Shown here piece after piece: positions 7,825-20,455 of a DNA stretch of 64,000 nt (the stretch's first letter is position 1; each line of letters starts with the position of its first letter). Location: assembly GCA_009379995.1 (NCBI GenBank), contig WHSR01000007.1, positions 48,309 to 112,308 on the forward strand. The letters run 5' to 3'. The notes beneath the pieces are model-generated. The model did no database searches. It saw only the letters and a program-made list of their open reading frames with translations, and was not told the DNA's origin. Source of the DNA: Streptosporangiales bacterium (lineage in GTDB: Bacteria > Actinomycetota > Actinomycetes > Streptosporangiales > WHSR01). The translations under genes were made by a program, and so were the position numbers.

Positions 7825-8964
7825 TCAGCCCGCCCGTCTAGCTAGGTTCGCCTCGACCTCCCGCCCCCACGCCTCGTTGGCGCGGGTCGTGTCGACCTCG
7901 AACTCGAACCGGCGGGTCATGTCCTCGGTCACGTCCTCGACGTCGGTGTAGAACTGCTCGTACCAGCGGCGGAGCTGGTAGACGGGACCGTCCTCCTCGC
8001 ACAGCAGCGGGTTGTCGATCCTGGTCTTGTTCCTCCAGATCTCGACGTCCTGCAGGAAGCCGACCCCGAACCGCTCGGCGAGCTTGGCCGCCATCTTGTC
8101 CGCCTGCTCGGGACTCAGGCCCGGCAGCTTCTTGACGCTCACGCCCCACTGCAGCACGAAGGAGTCGGCGGTGACCGGATAGTGGCAGTTGATCAGCACG
8201 GTCTCGATCTCGGTGCCCCGGTAGTCGGTCCACAGGTAGTTGATCATGTACGAGGGGCCGTAGTACGAAGCCTCCGAGCGCAGCACGTTGTCCTCGTCGG
8301 CGTACTTCGCGGTGAGCTCCACGTCCGGCCGCCCTCTCGACCTGAGGTACTGCGTGGCGATGTGCCCCTCGAAGACGTTCTTGAAGTAGGTCGGGAAGGC
8401 GTAGTGGATGTAGAAGAAGTGCGGCATGTCGACGATGTTGTCGATGATCTCCCGGCAGTTGGACCCGTCGATCCGCACCGTGTCCCAGGTCCAGTCGCTC
8501 CACTCGGCGGAGAGCGGGCACTCGGCCCGGGGGATCATCACCTCGTCGGGCGGCGGATTGCCCTGCGGGTCGTGCCAGACGAACAGTTGCCCGTTCCTCT
8601 CCAGTGTGGTCCACGAGCGGGTACGGGCGCGCGGTGGGATCCGCCTGGCGTACGGGATCTCGACGCATCGGCCGTTGCCGCCCCAGCGCCAGTCGTGGAA
8701 CGGGCAGGCGACGGCGTTGCCCTTGATCGTGCCCTGGGTAAGGTCACCGCCCATGTGCCGGCAGTACGCGTCGAGCACGTGCAGTTCGCCGTCCTCGCCC
8801 GCGAATACCACGAGCTTCGTACCGAACGCCTCGATAGCGTGCGGCCTGCCGTCCCGGAAGCTCCTGGCGAGGCCGAGGCAGTGCCATCCGCGGGCGAACC
8901 TGGTGGGCGGCACGCCGACGTCGATGGTCCGCGCACCCTCCTGGCCGTTCGTCGCGGGGGTCAT
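7825..8964 (-). CDS. kshA: 3-ketosteroid 9alpha-hydroxylase oxygenase KshA
   Basis: A 379-residue Rieske non-haem iron oxygenase. The Rieske cluster ligands are visible as CRH (C68, H70) and CPFH (C87, H90). The mononuclear iron site lies in NIVDMPHFFYIHYAFP (about 176-191, with H182 and H187). It hydroxylates C9 of AD or ADD; combined with delta1-dehydrogenation this gives spontaneous ring B opening to 3-HSA. The ATG overlaps the kstD stop. Length and motifs match KshA of Rhodococcus and Mycobacterium. Confidence 0.94.
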   Translation of the reverse strand: MTPATNGQEGARTIDVGVPPTRFARGWHCLGLARSFRDGRPHAIEAFGTKLVVFAGEDGELHVLDAYCRHMGGDLTQGTIKGNAVACPFHDWRWGGNGRCVEIPYARRIPPRARTRSWTTLERNGQLFVWHDPQGNPPPDEVMIPRAECPLSAEWSDWTWDTVRIDGSNCREIIDNIVDMPHFFYIHYAFPTYFKNVFEGHIATQYLRSRGRPDVELTAKYADEDNVLRSEASYYGPSYMINYLWTDYRGTEIETVLINCHYPVTADSFVLQWGVSVKKLPGLSPEQADKMAAKLAERFGVGFLQDVEIWRNKTRIDNPLLCEEDGPVYQLRRWYEQFYTDVEDVTEDMTRRFEFEVDTTRANEAWGREVEANLARRAG

Positions 8965-10670
8965 CGCATTCCTCCGTTGTTCCCTATGTAGTCCGGGGCA
9001 TCGGCAGTCGTCTCCGCCGCTGCGGTCTTCGCGATGTCGAGCGCGGCCAGGTAGCCGAACACCATGGCCGGGCCGATGGTGGCACCGGCGCCGGCGTAGG
9101 TGCGGCCCATGACCGCTGCGCTGACGTTGCCGGCCGCGTACAGCCCAGGTATCGGCTCGCCGTCCCCGCGGAGCACCCGGGCACGCTCGTCGGTACGCAG
9201 CCCGCCCTTGGTGCCCAGGTCGCCGGGGACGAGCCGGACCGCGTAGAACGGCGGGCGCTCCAGCGGGGCGAGGCAGGGGTTCGGGCGGTTGCGCGGGTCG
9301 CCGTAGTACCTGTCGTACGCGCTCTCGCCGCGGCCGAAGTCCTCGTCCAGGCCGCCGCGGGCGTAGACGTTGAACCGGTCAACTGTGCGCGCCAGCGCAT
9401 CCGGGGGTACGTCGATCCGCCGGGCCAGTTCCTCTAGGGTCCCGGCGCGGTGCATCACGCCGGCCCGGTACCACCGGTCGGGGAACGGCCGGCGCGGTCC
9501 GAGGCCGGCGAAGGGGTACCGGTTGCGGTAGCGCTGGTCGGCGATCAGCCAGGTCGGGATGTTGTGTTCATACATCGCGTGCACCGCGTCGACGTACGGC
9601 GCCGCCTCGTTGACGAACCGCTCGCCCCGGGAGTTGACCATGATGCAGCCGGGCAGCGTCCGCTCGGCCAGGCAGAAGTACGGTCCACGGATCAGCGGGA
9701 TCGACGGCCCCCACCACGCGTCGTCCATCAGCTCGACGGCCGCGCCCAGCCGCAGCCCGGCGAGGATCCCGTCGCCGGTGTTCTCCTTGGCCCCGACCGT
9801 CCACCGCGTCCCGGTCGGCTCGCGCTGGTACTCCTTGCGCATCCGCTCGTTGTGATCGAACCCGCCGGAGGCCAGCACTACCCCGTGCCGGGCGGCGAGC
9901 AGCAGCTGCTCGCCGTCCCGCGACACCCGGACGCCGGTCACCCGGCCGTCGCCGTCGGTGTGCAGGTCGACCAGCGCCGTGGACAGCCAGACCGGCACGC
10001 CCGCGTCCCGCAGCCCGCGCCGCAGCCCGGCGGCGAGCGCCTGGCCCATGCTCAACAGCTTCCGGCCGCGCAGGCGGGCGGCCAGGTGCCGGGCGGCCAC
10101 CTTCGCCGCGGTGAGCCCCCCGCGCGGATGGCGGGCGACGAGGTTCAGCCACCGGTAGTCCGCCGCGGTGATCGCGATGCCGCCGGGCCCGGCCGCGTAC
10201 GGCGGGTGGAGGTTCGCCGCCTCCGCTCCGAGGACGCCCGCGTCCAGCGGCCTGGGCTCGACGGTACGCCCGGCCGGCAACCCGCCGGGCGCCTCCGGGT
10301 AGTAGTCCGAGTAACCGGGCACCCACGCGAACCGCAGCGGGGTGCGCTCGGCCACCATCCGCAGCATCGCCGGACCGTGCTCCAGCAGGGTGCGCTGCCG
10401 CTCGCTCGACACCTGTTCCGTTCCGTCGCCGGCGAGGATGTGTGCCAGGTACGCGCACGCCCGTTCCGGCGTGTCCGGCACGCCGGCGTCCAGTATCACG
10501 TGGTTGTTCGGCACCCACAGGCCGCCGCCGGACCGCGCCGTCGAGCCGCCGAAGTGCGGCGCCTTCTCCACCACCACGGCGCTCAGCCCTTCGCAGGCCG
10601 CCGCCAGCGCGGCGGTCATGCCCGCCGCGCCGCTGCCCACGACGACGACGTCGAACGCCGTGCCGGTCAT
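8961..10670 (-). CDS. kstD: 3-ketosteroid delta1-dehydrogenase KstD
   Basis: A 569-residue flavoprotein. The N-terminus has an FAD dinucleotide-binding motif (VVVGSGAAGMTAALAAA) and the C-terminus a second flavin contact (LYAAGNVSAAVMGRTYAGAGA). KstD introduces the C1-C2 double bond of 3-ketosteroids. It leads the minus-strand operon kstD-kshA-Cys protein-kshB, has an AGGAGG ribosome binding site next to its ATG, and lies 22 bp from a perfect KstR operator shared with the divergent kst4D-like gene. Confidence 0.93.
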   Translation of the reverse strand: MTGTAFDVVVVGSGAAGMTAALAAACEGLSAVVVEKAPHFGGSTARSGGGLWVPNNHVILDAGVPDTPERACAYLAHILAGDGTEQVSSERQRTLLEHGPAMLRMVAERTPLRFAWVPGYSDYYPEAPGGLPAGRTVEPRPLDAGVLGAEAANLHPPYAAGPGGIAITAADYRWLNLVARHPRGGLTAAKVAARHLAARLRGRKLLSMGQALAAGLRRGLRDAGVPVWLSTALVDLHTDGDGRVTGVRVSRDGEQLLLAARHGVVLASGGFDHNERMRKEYQREPTGTRWTVGAKENTGDGILAGLRLGAAVELMDDAWWGPSIPLIRGPYFCLAERTLPGCIMVNSRGERFVNEAAPYVDAVHAMYEHNIPTWLIADQRYRNRYPFAGLGPRRPFPDRWYRAGVMHRAGTLEELARRIDVPPDALARTVDRFNVYARGGLDEDFGRGESAYDRYYGDPRNRPNPCLAPLERPPFYAVRLVPGDLGTKGGLRTDERARVLRGDGEPIPGLYAAGNVSAAVMGRTYAGAGATIGPAMVFGYLAALDIAKTAAAETTADAPDYIGNNGGMR

Positions 10671-10691
10671 GGCACCTCCTACCCATCTGAC

Positions 10692-10705
10692 TGAAACAGG
10701 TTATA
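10692..10705. promoter_or_regulatory. KstR operator between kstD and kst4D-like gene
   Basis: TGAAACAGGTTATA matches TnnAACnnGTTnnA exactly and lies between the divergent kstD and kst4D-like genes, so one site may control both. Confidence 0.82.
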
Positions 10706-10758
10706 GTTTTTTCGGCCGGAACGGCTACGTCGGGCCAGGCGAATCCCGGGGAGCGCGG

Positions 10759-12374
10759 TTGGGCGGAGACCAAGAACTTGTAGCGGATGTCGTCGTGGTC
10801 GGCTTCGGCGCGGCCGGCGCCTGCGCGGCCCTGGAGGCGGCGGCGGCCGGCGCGGAGGTAATCGTGCTGGACCGTTTCGGCGGCGGCGGGGCCACCGCCC
10901 TGTCCGGCGGCGTTGTGTACGCCGGGGGCGGTACCCCGCAGCAGCGCGCGGCCGGCGTGCCGGACACGCCCGACGCGATGTACGGCTACCTGCTCGCCGA
11001 GGTCGGCGACGCCGTCTCGCCGGCCACGCTGCGCCGGTTCTGTGACGGCAGCGTCGAGATGATCGGCTGGCTGCAGGCGCTGGGCGTGCCGTTCGAGGGC
11101 AGCCTCTGCCCGTACAAGACCTCCTACCCGAGCAACCGGCACTACCTGTACTTCTCCGGCAGCGAGGCGGCGGGCGGCTTTCGTGACCTCGCTCCGCCCG
11201 CGCCGCGCGGGCACCGGGTGAAGGGACGAGGCAGCTCGGGGAAGGTGCTGTTCGCCCACCTTGGCCGGACGGTGCGGCACGCCGGATCGCGGGTGCTCGT
11301 GCAGACCGCCGCCCGCCGGCTGCTGACCGACGCCGACGGCCGGGTGAAGGGGGTGGAGTGCCGCACGCTGGCCGGTGCCCCGCCCTGGGTGCGCCGGGGG
11401 CACCTGCTGGCGAGCCGGTACGCCGCCAAGCCGGGGCTGTACGTCCCCGCGCTGCGCCGGGTGCTGCACCGGTGGACGGAACGCCTGGAGGCGCGGCACT
11501 CCCGGCCGCTATGGATCGCCGTCCGGCGAGCCGTGGTGCTGGCCGCCGGCGGTTTCGTCGCCAACCGGCCGATGCTGCGCGAGCATGCCCCGGCCTACCG
11601 CGCCGGCCTCCCGCTGAGTACCCCGGGCGACGACGGCACCGGGATCCGGCTGGGCGCAGCCGCCGGCGGCGCGACGGCCAAGCTGGACCACGTCTCGGCG
11701 TGGCGGTTCATCAGCCCGCCGAGCGCCTTCCTGCACGCGGTGCTGGTCGACGCCGACGGCCGCCGGATCTGCGACGAGACCCGGTACGGCGCCGCGCTGG
11801 GGCAGGCGATGGTCACCGGCCACGGCGGACGCGGCTGGCTGCTAGCCGACCGGGAGATCCTCGCCGAGGCCCGCCGAGGGCTCCGCGAGCAGACCGTCTG
11901 GTCCAGCGGCTGCAGGCCGAGTACCTGCTGCGGCGTGCCGTCACCGGCGACACGATCGAGGGCGTGGCGGCCGCGGCCGGTATCGACGCCGACGGGCTGC
12001 GGCACACGGTGACGGCGTACAACACGGCAGCCCGCGCCGGCGACCCGGACCCGGCGGGCAAGCCCGCGGAGTTCGTGCGCCCGCTGGAGCGTCCGCCGTA
12101 CGCGCTGCTGGACGTGTCGATCCGGCCCAGCTTCGCCTACCCGTGTCCGGTGCTCACCCTGGGCGGGCTGGCCGTGGACGAGGACACCGGCCAGGTGCGC
12201 CGCCCCGACGGCACCGGCGTACCCGGCCTGTACACGGCGGGCCGGACAGCCGTCGGCCTGTGCTCCAACTCCTACGTCAGCGGGTTGTCGCTCGCCGACT
12301 GCGTGTTCTCCGGCCGCCGCGCCGGGGAGCACGCCGCCCGGCACCCCGCAGTCTCGACTATCGACAAGAAATAA
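10759..12374 (+). CDS. Kst4D-like FAD-dependent ketosteroid dehydrogenase, frameshifted
   Basis: A flavoprotein of the KstD/fumarate reductase superfamily, resembling 3-keto-5alpha-steroid delta4-dehydrogenases. The N-terminal FAD motif is VVVVGFGAAGACAALEAA; the C-terminal one, PGLYTAGRTAVGLCSNSYVSG, is in another frame. The frame breaks near 11894: adding one C in ACC-GTC turns REQTVWSS into REQTRLVQRLQAEYLLRRAV and yields about 538 residues. I treat it as a probable base-call error. The start is a TTG at 10759 with GGGGAG upstream; no ATG or GTG fits the conserved N-terminus. Alternative: a related KstD paralogue. Confidence 0.75.
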
Positions 12375-12386
12375 GAACGTGTTCTA
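12373..12386. promoter_or_regulatory. KstR operator-like site, hsa operon
   Basis: AAGAACGTGTTCTA matches TnnAACnnGTTnnA except the first base, and its core AGAACGTGTTCT is nearly palindromic. It overlaps the end of the preceding gene and lies 24 bp before hsaA. Confidence 0.7.
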
Positions 12387-12387
12387 G

Positions 12388-15414
<3,027 letters not shown>

Positions 15415-15425
<11 letters not shown>

Positions 15426-15975
15426 GTTCGACGCGGGGCGGTTCCGGGGGGTGCTCGGGGGCTTCTGCACCGGCGTGACGGTGGTGACCAGCATGGACGA
15501 CGCGAGGCCGGTCGGGTTCGCCTGCCAGTCCTTCTCCTCGCTGTCACTGGACCCGCCACTGGTGCTGTTCTGCCCCAGCCGGACATCCGGGACGTGGCGG
15601 CGCATCCAGCGCGCCGGGTACTTCTGCGTCAACGTGCTCGCCGAGGGCCAGCGCGAGATGTCCGCAGTGTTCGGCCGGTCCGGCGCCGACAAGTTCGCCG
15701 GGCTGGGCTGGGCGCCCTCGCCGAACGGCGCTCCGGTGCTCGCGGGGGTGCTCACCTGGGTGGACTGCGTGATCGAGACGGTGCACGAGGCCGGCGACCA
15801 CTTCGTGGTGATCGGCCGGGTCACCGACCTCGGGCCGCCCGGCGACGGCAGGCCGCTGCTGTTCTACCGGGGCAGCTACGCGGCCGCCGACACCCCGGAG
15901 GACACCCGTCCGCCCCGCGCCGACGAGGTCCTCGACACGCTGCTGTCCTGGTCACGCTCGACCGACTGGATCTGA
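15415..15975 (+). CDS. hsaB: Flavin reductase HsaB
   Basis: A 186-residue flavin reductase-like protein that supplies reduced flavin to HsaA. Signatures are FCTGVTVVTSMDDARPVGFACQ, PPLVLFCPSRTS and DHFVVIGRVTDLG, typical of two-component monooxygenase reductases. It starts with the GTG of the last 11-bp repeat, so its first residues (MRAR) derive from the repeat. The 3' end overlaps the convergent hydrolase gene by 24 bp. Confidence 0.92.
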
Positions 15976-17034
15976 TCTCTCCCGTTTCTCGAAGTCCAGG
16001 GCGATCTGGGTGAACTCGCGGGGCTTTTCGAAGTGGAACCCGTGACCGGAGTCCACCTTGAAGAACTCCACGTCTTTGAGCAGCGATCGGGCCCGCTGGG
16101 CGTCTTCACCGCTCATCGCGGCCAGCAGGACGCCGTTGTCGTCGTAGCTCCAGTTGGTGTGGATCAGGACGGCCGTGACGGTGATCCTTTCCAGGGTGCG
16201 CGCGTGGTCGAAGTCCTGGTTGAACGAGTCGTCGTAGAAGGTTTCGCCGAAGCGAGGGTCGTAGGACTCCATGCCCCGGAACAGATCGTTGATCACCGGT
16301 GGCATGTAGAAGAGTCGGAGCGGCTCGTCGGGGTGCTTCTTCCGGTAGGAAAGCGCGCTTCCTTGGATGCGGTCCTTGGCACCCTGGAACAGGTCCCACA
16401 CCGCGGCGTTGCGGATGTAGAAGGTGGTGAAGTCCTTCTCGCCGCTGCGGAGGAACTCGTGCGTGGTGGTGGCGAGGTCGACGTAGTTGAACGTCTTCTT
16501 CGCACGTGGCAGGACCGAGGAGAAGAACGGCGGGTCCTCCAGGACGACCCCGCGGACCTGCTCGGGTGCGTCGGCGGCGAGGGCGGCAGCTATCAGCCCT
16601 CCGGAGGAGTGGCCGGCGACGGTCGCCGGCTCGCCCACGACTTCGGTCAGGAACTGCTGGACGTCGGCGGCCAGTGCGTTGGCGCTGTACTTGTCAGGGA
16701 CGTGTGCGGATCGGCCGTGGCCGTAGCAGTCGATCGCGTAGACGTGGTACTGCTGCGACAGCTCCGGCAGCGCTCGACTCCAGCTCCGCCAGTCCGTTAG
16801 CTGCCCGTGGATGAGCAGCAGAGGTGGCCCGTTGTCGGGGCCTTCGGCATAGTTCAGCAGGGAGCCGTTCACCCTGACCTGGTGCTCGGTGAACCCGGCC
16901 CGCTTCACCCGGCTCGCGTCCCAGCTGGCGTACGTGACGTTCCTGATCACGTACCCTCCCACCACCAGGGCAAGGACCGCGACCACTCCCGCCGAGACCC
17001 CCAGCGCGATGCGTGCCCGCTTTCTCAGCCTCAC
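15952..17034 (-). CDS. Membrane-anchored alpha/beta hydrolase
   Basis: A 360-residue protein with one N-terminal membrane segment (ALGVSAGVVAVLALVVGGYV) after a basic start (RLRKRAR), then an alpha/beta hydrolase domain with LLIHGQLTDW and the nucleophile in GHSSGGLIAA. An acid-region DPRFGETFYDD and a late SGHGFHF with the likely catalytic His follow. The GTG at 17034 lies just after the AbrB stop; upstream in-frame codons would overlap that gene. Substrate unknown. No KstR site is near, so it need not belong to steroid catabolism. Confidence 0.75.
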   Translation of the reverse strand: MRLRKRARIALGVSAGVVAVLALVVGGYVIRNVTYASWDASRVKRAGFTEHQVRVNGSLLNYAEGPDNGPPLLLIHGQLTDWRSWSRALPELSQQYHVYAIDCYGHGRSAHVPDKYSANALAADVQQFLTEVVGEPATVAGHSSGGLIAAALAADAPEQVRGVVLEDPPFFSSVLPRAKKTFNYVDLATTTHEFLRSGEKDFTTFYIRNAAVWDLFQGAKDRIQGSALSYRKKHPDEPLRLFYMPPVINDLFRGMESYDPRFGETFYDDSFNQDFDHARTLERITVTAVLIHTNWSYDDNGVLLAAMSGEDAQRARSLLKDVEFFKVDSGHGFHFEKPREFTQIALDFEKRERSDPVGRA

Positions 17035-17059
17035 CCCGTTCCCCCTCTCGCCCGCGGGC

Positions 17060-17296
17060 CTACTCGTCGGCTTCCGAACTCTTTCCCGACGTTCGCGGGT
17101 CACCGTAAGGAAACTGCTCGAACAGGTCGGGGCGCACGATGGCGATCCCGCGCTCGACGTCCGCGAGCAGCAGCAACGTGTCTCCCGGCATGATCCCGAA
17201 CAGGTCCCGCGCGGCCTTGGGGATGACGATCTGCCCCTTCTCGCCGACGCGCACCGTACTGGCGTACTTCCCGTCCTTCCGGTCCGCCGAACCCAC
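17060..17296 (-). CDS. SpoVT/AbrB-domain DNA-binding protein
   Basis: A 78-residue protein with a swapped-hairpin AbrB domain (STVRVGEKGQIVIPKAARDLFGIMPGD). Such proteins are transition-state regulators or MazE/VapB-type antitoxins. No toxin gene follows; the next gene downstream is the membrane alpha/beta hydrolase, only 25 bp away, so the two are probably co-transcribed. The upstream region 17297-17442 has short related segments (GCAACTCGTAAG, GCATAACTTG) that could be operator half-sites. Confidence 0.75.
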   Translation of the reverse strand: MGSADRKDGKYASTVRVGEKGQIVIPKAARDLFGIMPGDTLLLLADVERGIAIVRPDLFEQFPYGDPRTSGKSSEADE

Positions 17297-17442
17297 GTCG
17301 CTCTCCTAGATATGCAACTCGTAAGATAAGTAGGAGAAGCATAACTTGTCCAACTCATCTGAAGAGCGCGGCCGTGTTCTTACCAATCGCTTACGGGCTG
17401 GCCCAGGCAAGATCAAGCATGTCCGCTCTGCCCTCTGTGTAG

Positions 17443-17868
17443 GTGACCGCGGAAGTCGATCCGGGGGTAGACGTGGGCAAGTACGAGATGACCGGAACGC
17501 CGGGGACGATCGGGCAGATCTCGCCGACGTTCCTGCAGCGCCTCGAGGAGATGCGCCGCGAGGCCGAGGAGCGTCGCCGGGCGGCGCAGGAGGACCTAGA
17601 CGAGCTCGCGGCGCTTGAGTTCGCCGGTGACTCCAGTGACGGTTGCGTCCGTGTCACCGTCGACGGGCACGGTGCCGTGCGCGGGGTGCGGGTGGACCCG
17701 GGCCAGCTCCGCACCGCCATGGGCGACGAGTTGGGCCGGAAGGTGGTCGAGGCCGCACGCTCGGCGCTTAGCGCCCATGCGGAGGCAAGCAGAGACGTCC
17801 TGGAGCGCTTGTCCGGCGGCGACCCCCTGCAGCGACTCGCCGACAGCGTCGGGCCCAGCCGACGGTGA
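17443..17868 (+). CDS. EbfC/YbaB-like protein of a WXG100 module
   Basis: A 141-residue protein. A coiled-coil region rich in Glu, Arg and Ala (about residues 30-55, RLEEMRREAEERRRAAQEDL) precedes a YbaB/EbfC-like beta domain (VRVTVDGHGAVRGVRVDPGQL). In actinobacteria such diverged EbfC-like genes commonly precede WXG100-type secretion substrates, as here. The stop overlaps the next GTG (GTGA). The GTG at 17443 is the longest plausible start; GTG 17473 is an alternative. Confidence 0.6.
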   Translation: MTAEVDPGVDVGKYEMTGTPGTIGQISPTFLQRLEEMRREAEERRRAAQEDLDELAALEFAGDSSDGCVRVTVDGHGAVRGVRVDPGQLRTAMGDELGRKVVEAARSALSAHAEASRDVLERLSGGDPLQRLADSVGPSRR

Positions 17869-18326
17869 GTTCGATCGAGGGGGTATCGGTGTCACAGCCA
17901 GAGAGCATCGACGCGATGATGCGCGAACTACGCAGGTTCCACGAGGAACTTCCCCGGTGGGCCGACGCGCTCGCACGGCAGCAGAGCCAAGAGGTGCGCG
18001 GGGAGAGCACCGGCAGGTCAGTCCGCGCCTCTTGCACGGCCTCGGGGGAGGTCGCCCGGGTCGAGATCGACACGTACTTCCTTCGCGCCGCCGGGCCCGG
18101 CCGGGTGGACGCCGCGATCTTGGAGGCACTGCAGGATGCCCAGGCCGCAGCCTACCGGGAGGTCGCCGCGCACCAGGAGACGCTTCGGTTCATGGGGCTC
18201 CCGGTCGGCGAGGTGTTGTCCGGGAAGCGGTCGCTGTCCGACCTGCTCCCTGCCCCGCCTAGCTTCTCACCAGCTGGTTCACCCATTACGGACAGATCAG
18301 ACCACCGATCGGAGGGCAGGCAATGA
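17865..18326 (+). CDS. Second EbfC/YbaB-like protein
   Basis: A 153-residue protein. The middle part (SVRASCTASGEVARVEIDTYFLRA, about residues 52-75) resembles the YbaB/EbfC fold, flanked by an N-terminal helix (SIDAMMRELRRFHEELPRWADAL) and a disordered, Pro/Ser-rich tail. It overlaps both neighbours by 4 bp and so is likely translated with them. Function unknown; possibly a chaperone or nucleoid-type protein of the adjacent WXG100 proteins. Confidence 0.6.
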   Translation: MSSIEGVSVSQPESIDAMMRELRRFHEELPRWADALARQQSQEVRGESTGRSVRASCTASGEVARVEIDTYFLRAAGPGRVDAAILEALQDAQAAAYREVAAHQETLRFMGLPVGEVLSGKRSLSDLLPAPPSFSPAGSPITDRSDHRSEGRQ

Positions 18327-18664
18327 GCGATTTCACCGTCGACACGGCGAGTTTGGCGGGCTTCCGCGCCGCCGTGGATCGGGCCCAGGGCCGAGTCGAT
18401 GGCCTCCGCGGCTTGGCGGATGCGGCCAGGCTGGCGCCGGGCACCTTCACTCGCACCGCGGGCGGACAGGTCGCCGACACAGGCCACGCCGAGATGCTAG
18501 ACGGCATCGGAGCTCAGCTTGACTCGGCGACCGAGAAGCTACGTGCGATCGCCGAGGCGACCAGCAAAACCATGGACAACTACGCGAGCGCGGACGCGCG
18601 CCACGGCGCCGCCATGTCCGAGATCAAGGGGCAGCTCGACACCGCGGGGGGGTATGAAGCATGA
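18323..18664 (+). CDS. WXG100-superfamily-like small helical protein
   Basis: A 113-residue, mostly helical protein beginning MSDFTVDTASLAGFRAAVD. Size, alpha-helical content and location resemble the DUF2580/ESX-associated type VII substrates (excreted virulence factor EspC-like). No WXG triad is seen. Starts and ends with 4-bp overlaps. Likely to be exported or to form a helical hairpin heterodimer with the next protein; this is inference. Confidence 0.55.
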   Translation: MSDFTVDTASLAGFRAAVDRAQGRVDGLRGLADAARLAPGTFTRTAGGQVADTGHAEMLDGIGAQLDSATEKLRAIAEATSKTMDNYASADARHGAAMSEIKGQLDTAGGYEA

Positions 18665-19260
18665 GAATCCCGGCTCGCGAGGAGTTCTCGCCGCTACCCG
18701 AGGTCATAGACATGCTCGGGCTGCCCGATCCGCTGCAGGTCCTGCCACAGCTAGAGAACCAGCTCGAGGCCGTTGGCCTGTCGAATGCGCAGGTAGGGGA
18801 GATCGCCGCCGGCTTCCGCGGCGTCGCCGACGACCTCGACGCCGAGGCGGGCGGGGTCAAGTGGCAGGGCGCTGCAGCCGATGGGTTCCGATCCAAGATC
18901 GCCGATATGGCGCAGTCACTGCGAGAGGCGGCCGACAACATCGACATCGCAGTCGCTGAAGTCGCCAGCCTGGCGGTGGACGCCAAGAAAATACTAGGAG
19001 AAATCCTAAAGGCCATCTTCATTGTGGCAGGCATCATTGTGGCGATTTACGCAATAATCATCGCCGCTAAGACCGCAGCGATAATCGTTGCCGTCATCGG
19101 GCTCATAGGCGCCTTGGCCTTGGCCATTTATACCTATCTGGACCTGTACTTGTGGCTAAACCAGAAAGCATTCGAACTCATAGTCGGGCTCATACGGTGG
19201 ATCGGCGAGCACCCTCCTCAAGCGCCAAGCTACCCTACTCCTCATGGGCCGACCCCGTGA
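18661..19260 (+). CDS. WXG100-like protein with C-terminal membrane segments
   Basis: A 199-residue protein. Residues about 35-100 form a WXG100-type helical hairpin with VKWQGAAADGFRSKI (W-x-G) in the turn. Two or three hydrophobic helices follow (AIFIVAGIIVAIYAIIIAA and IIVAVIGLIGALALAIYTYL), then a Pro-rich tail. The 3' half is less GC-rich than its surroundings, unlike the steroid genes. Probably a membrane-anchored type VII secretion-related protein; no ESX core genes are present in the window. Confidence 0.6.
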   Translation: MRIPAREEFSPLPEVIDMLGLPDPLQVLPQLENQLEAVGLSNAQVGEIAAGFRGVADDLDAEAGGVKWQGAAADGFRSKIADMAQSLREAADNIDIAVAEVASLAVDAKKILGEILKAIFIVAGIIVAIYAIIIAAKTAAIIVAVIGLIGALALAIYTYLDLYLWLNQKAFELIVGLIRWIGEHPPQAPSYPTPHGPTP

Positions 19261-20401
19261 CTGAAGCTGTCGCCGTGGGTCAGCTCCTCCCTCGCCTGCG
19301 GAGACCTCGCTGGCTGCTACGTCTGATGATCGGACTCGTCATTGGATTGGTCGGACTCGTCGGCGTGTATGCCGTCCTTGTGCTGGTGGGCGGGATAGCG
19401 GCTGACACTGAGTTCTTGCTCTTTGAACTCATCCTTCTCATATTCCTTGGCGCCTCGACCTTGAACGCCTACATCGCCAGCTGGCCGACAGAACTCGTGG
19501 TTCGGTTGGGTGTGGACGGGATCGAGGGCGCCGCCGGCAGATACTCCCAAATCGTCCCGTGGAGTGGCGTGGAGCGGCTGTGGATTGTGCGCGGCGGTTC
19601 TGTATGCCCGGTCTTGTGCATCGCGGCGGACGATCTTTCTCGATTCCACCAAAAGGGCTTCCGCTGGAGGCTCAAGGCGTACGCGAACCGCCGGCTGTTC
19701 GGCACCTCCCTAGCCACGCCCCTACAAAACACGGACTGAACGAGGCCGGCCTGCTGGAGGCTGCACGTGGCTATCTCGAACGATCCGGAAACAAGGGCAC
19801 CATCGAGACTTCTCCCGCCGAAGCGGGGGAGCCCCCGCTCACCCACCGCCGATTCCGTCGCCGGCTGGCGGCCGGCCTGGTCACCCTCACCTCCGTGGTG
19901 ACCGGCACCGTCTGGGCCGGCGCCGTCACGCTCGTCCAAGGCCAGACTGCCGCAGGAGGGCCGGAAAACACTCTGCAGACGGTCGGCGCTCTTATGGCGG
20001 CCTTGGCGGCCACGTTCATGGTGTCGCTTACCAGCAACAGCTTCTACCACGCCGTCGTGCCCCTCGGTGACGAAGCAGAGCGTTTCCGCGAGCCGGTACT
20101 GAGGGTGGGCCCAGACGGAATCGAACACATCATCCGCAGCACCTCGACACGCCTGCCGTGGTCATCGGTGCGGCGTGTTTACCTCGCGGGCGATCGGTCC
20201 GGCTCGCGCTTCGTCTGTGTCACCACGGCTGACCCGAATGCCCTGGTCCCGCGGTCACGCCGCCGGTCGGCCAGGGCCAGGCAAAATGAGCAGAAATACG
20301 GCACACCCATCGCCGTCTCGCTTGCCGGCGCCGGACTCGCCGAGGAGGATCTCTTGAACGCCGTGCGGCACTACTCGGGAGAAAGGGTCACGGTCGGTTA
20401 G
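19257..20401 (+). CDS. Duplicated two-TM/PH-like membrane protein, frameshifted
   Basis: Two homologous halves lie in different frames: 19257-19739 and roughly 19740-20401. Each half has two hydrophobic helices, a PH-like beta segment (RLGVDGIEGAAGRYSQIVPWSGVERL in half 1, LRVGPDGIEHIIRSTSTRLPWSSVRRV in half 2, quoted here only as landmarks), and a tail FGTSLATPLQ / YGTPIAVSLA. Half 2 has no ATG or GTG start before its helices. One extra G at 19734-19735 joins the halves as PLQNTGLNEAGLLEAARGYL, so I read one gene of about 381 residues with a missing base. Two genes remain possible. GTG 19257 overlaps the preceding TGA. Confidence 0.6.
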
Positions 20402-20455
20402 GACACAGCAGATCCGGAGCCGCTTGTTCTGAACTAATTCAGATATCGTGATTGC

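Noticed and set aside
9450..10694. Long plus-strand open frame opposite kstD
   Set aside because: KstD is strongly supported; the antisense product has no domain signature.
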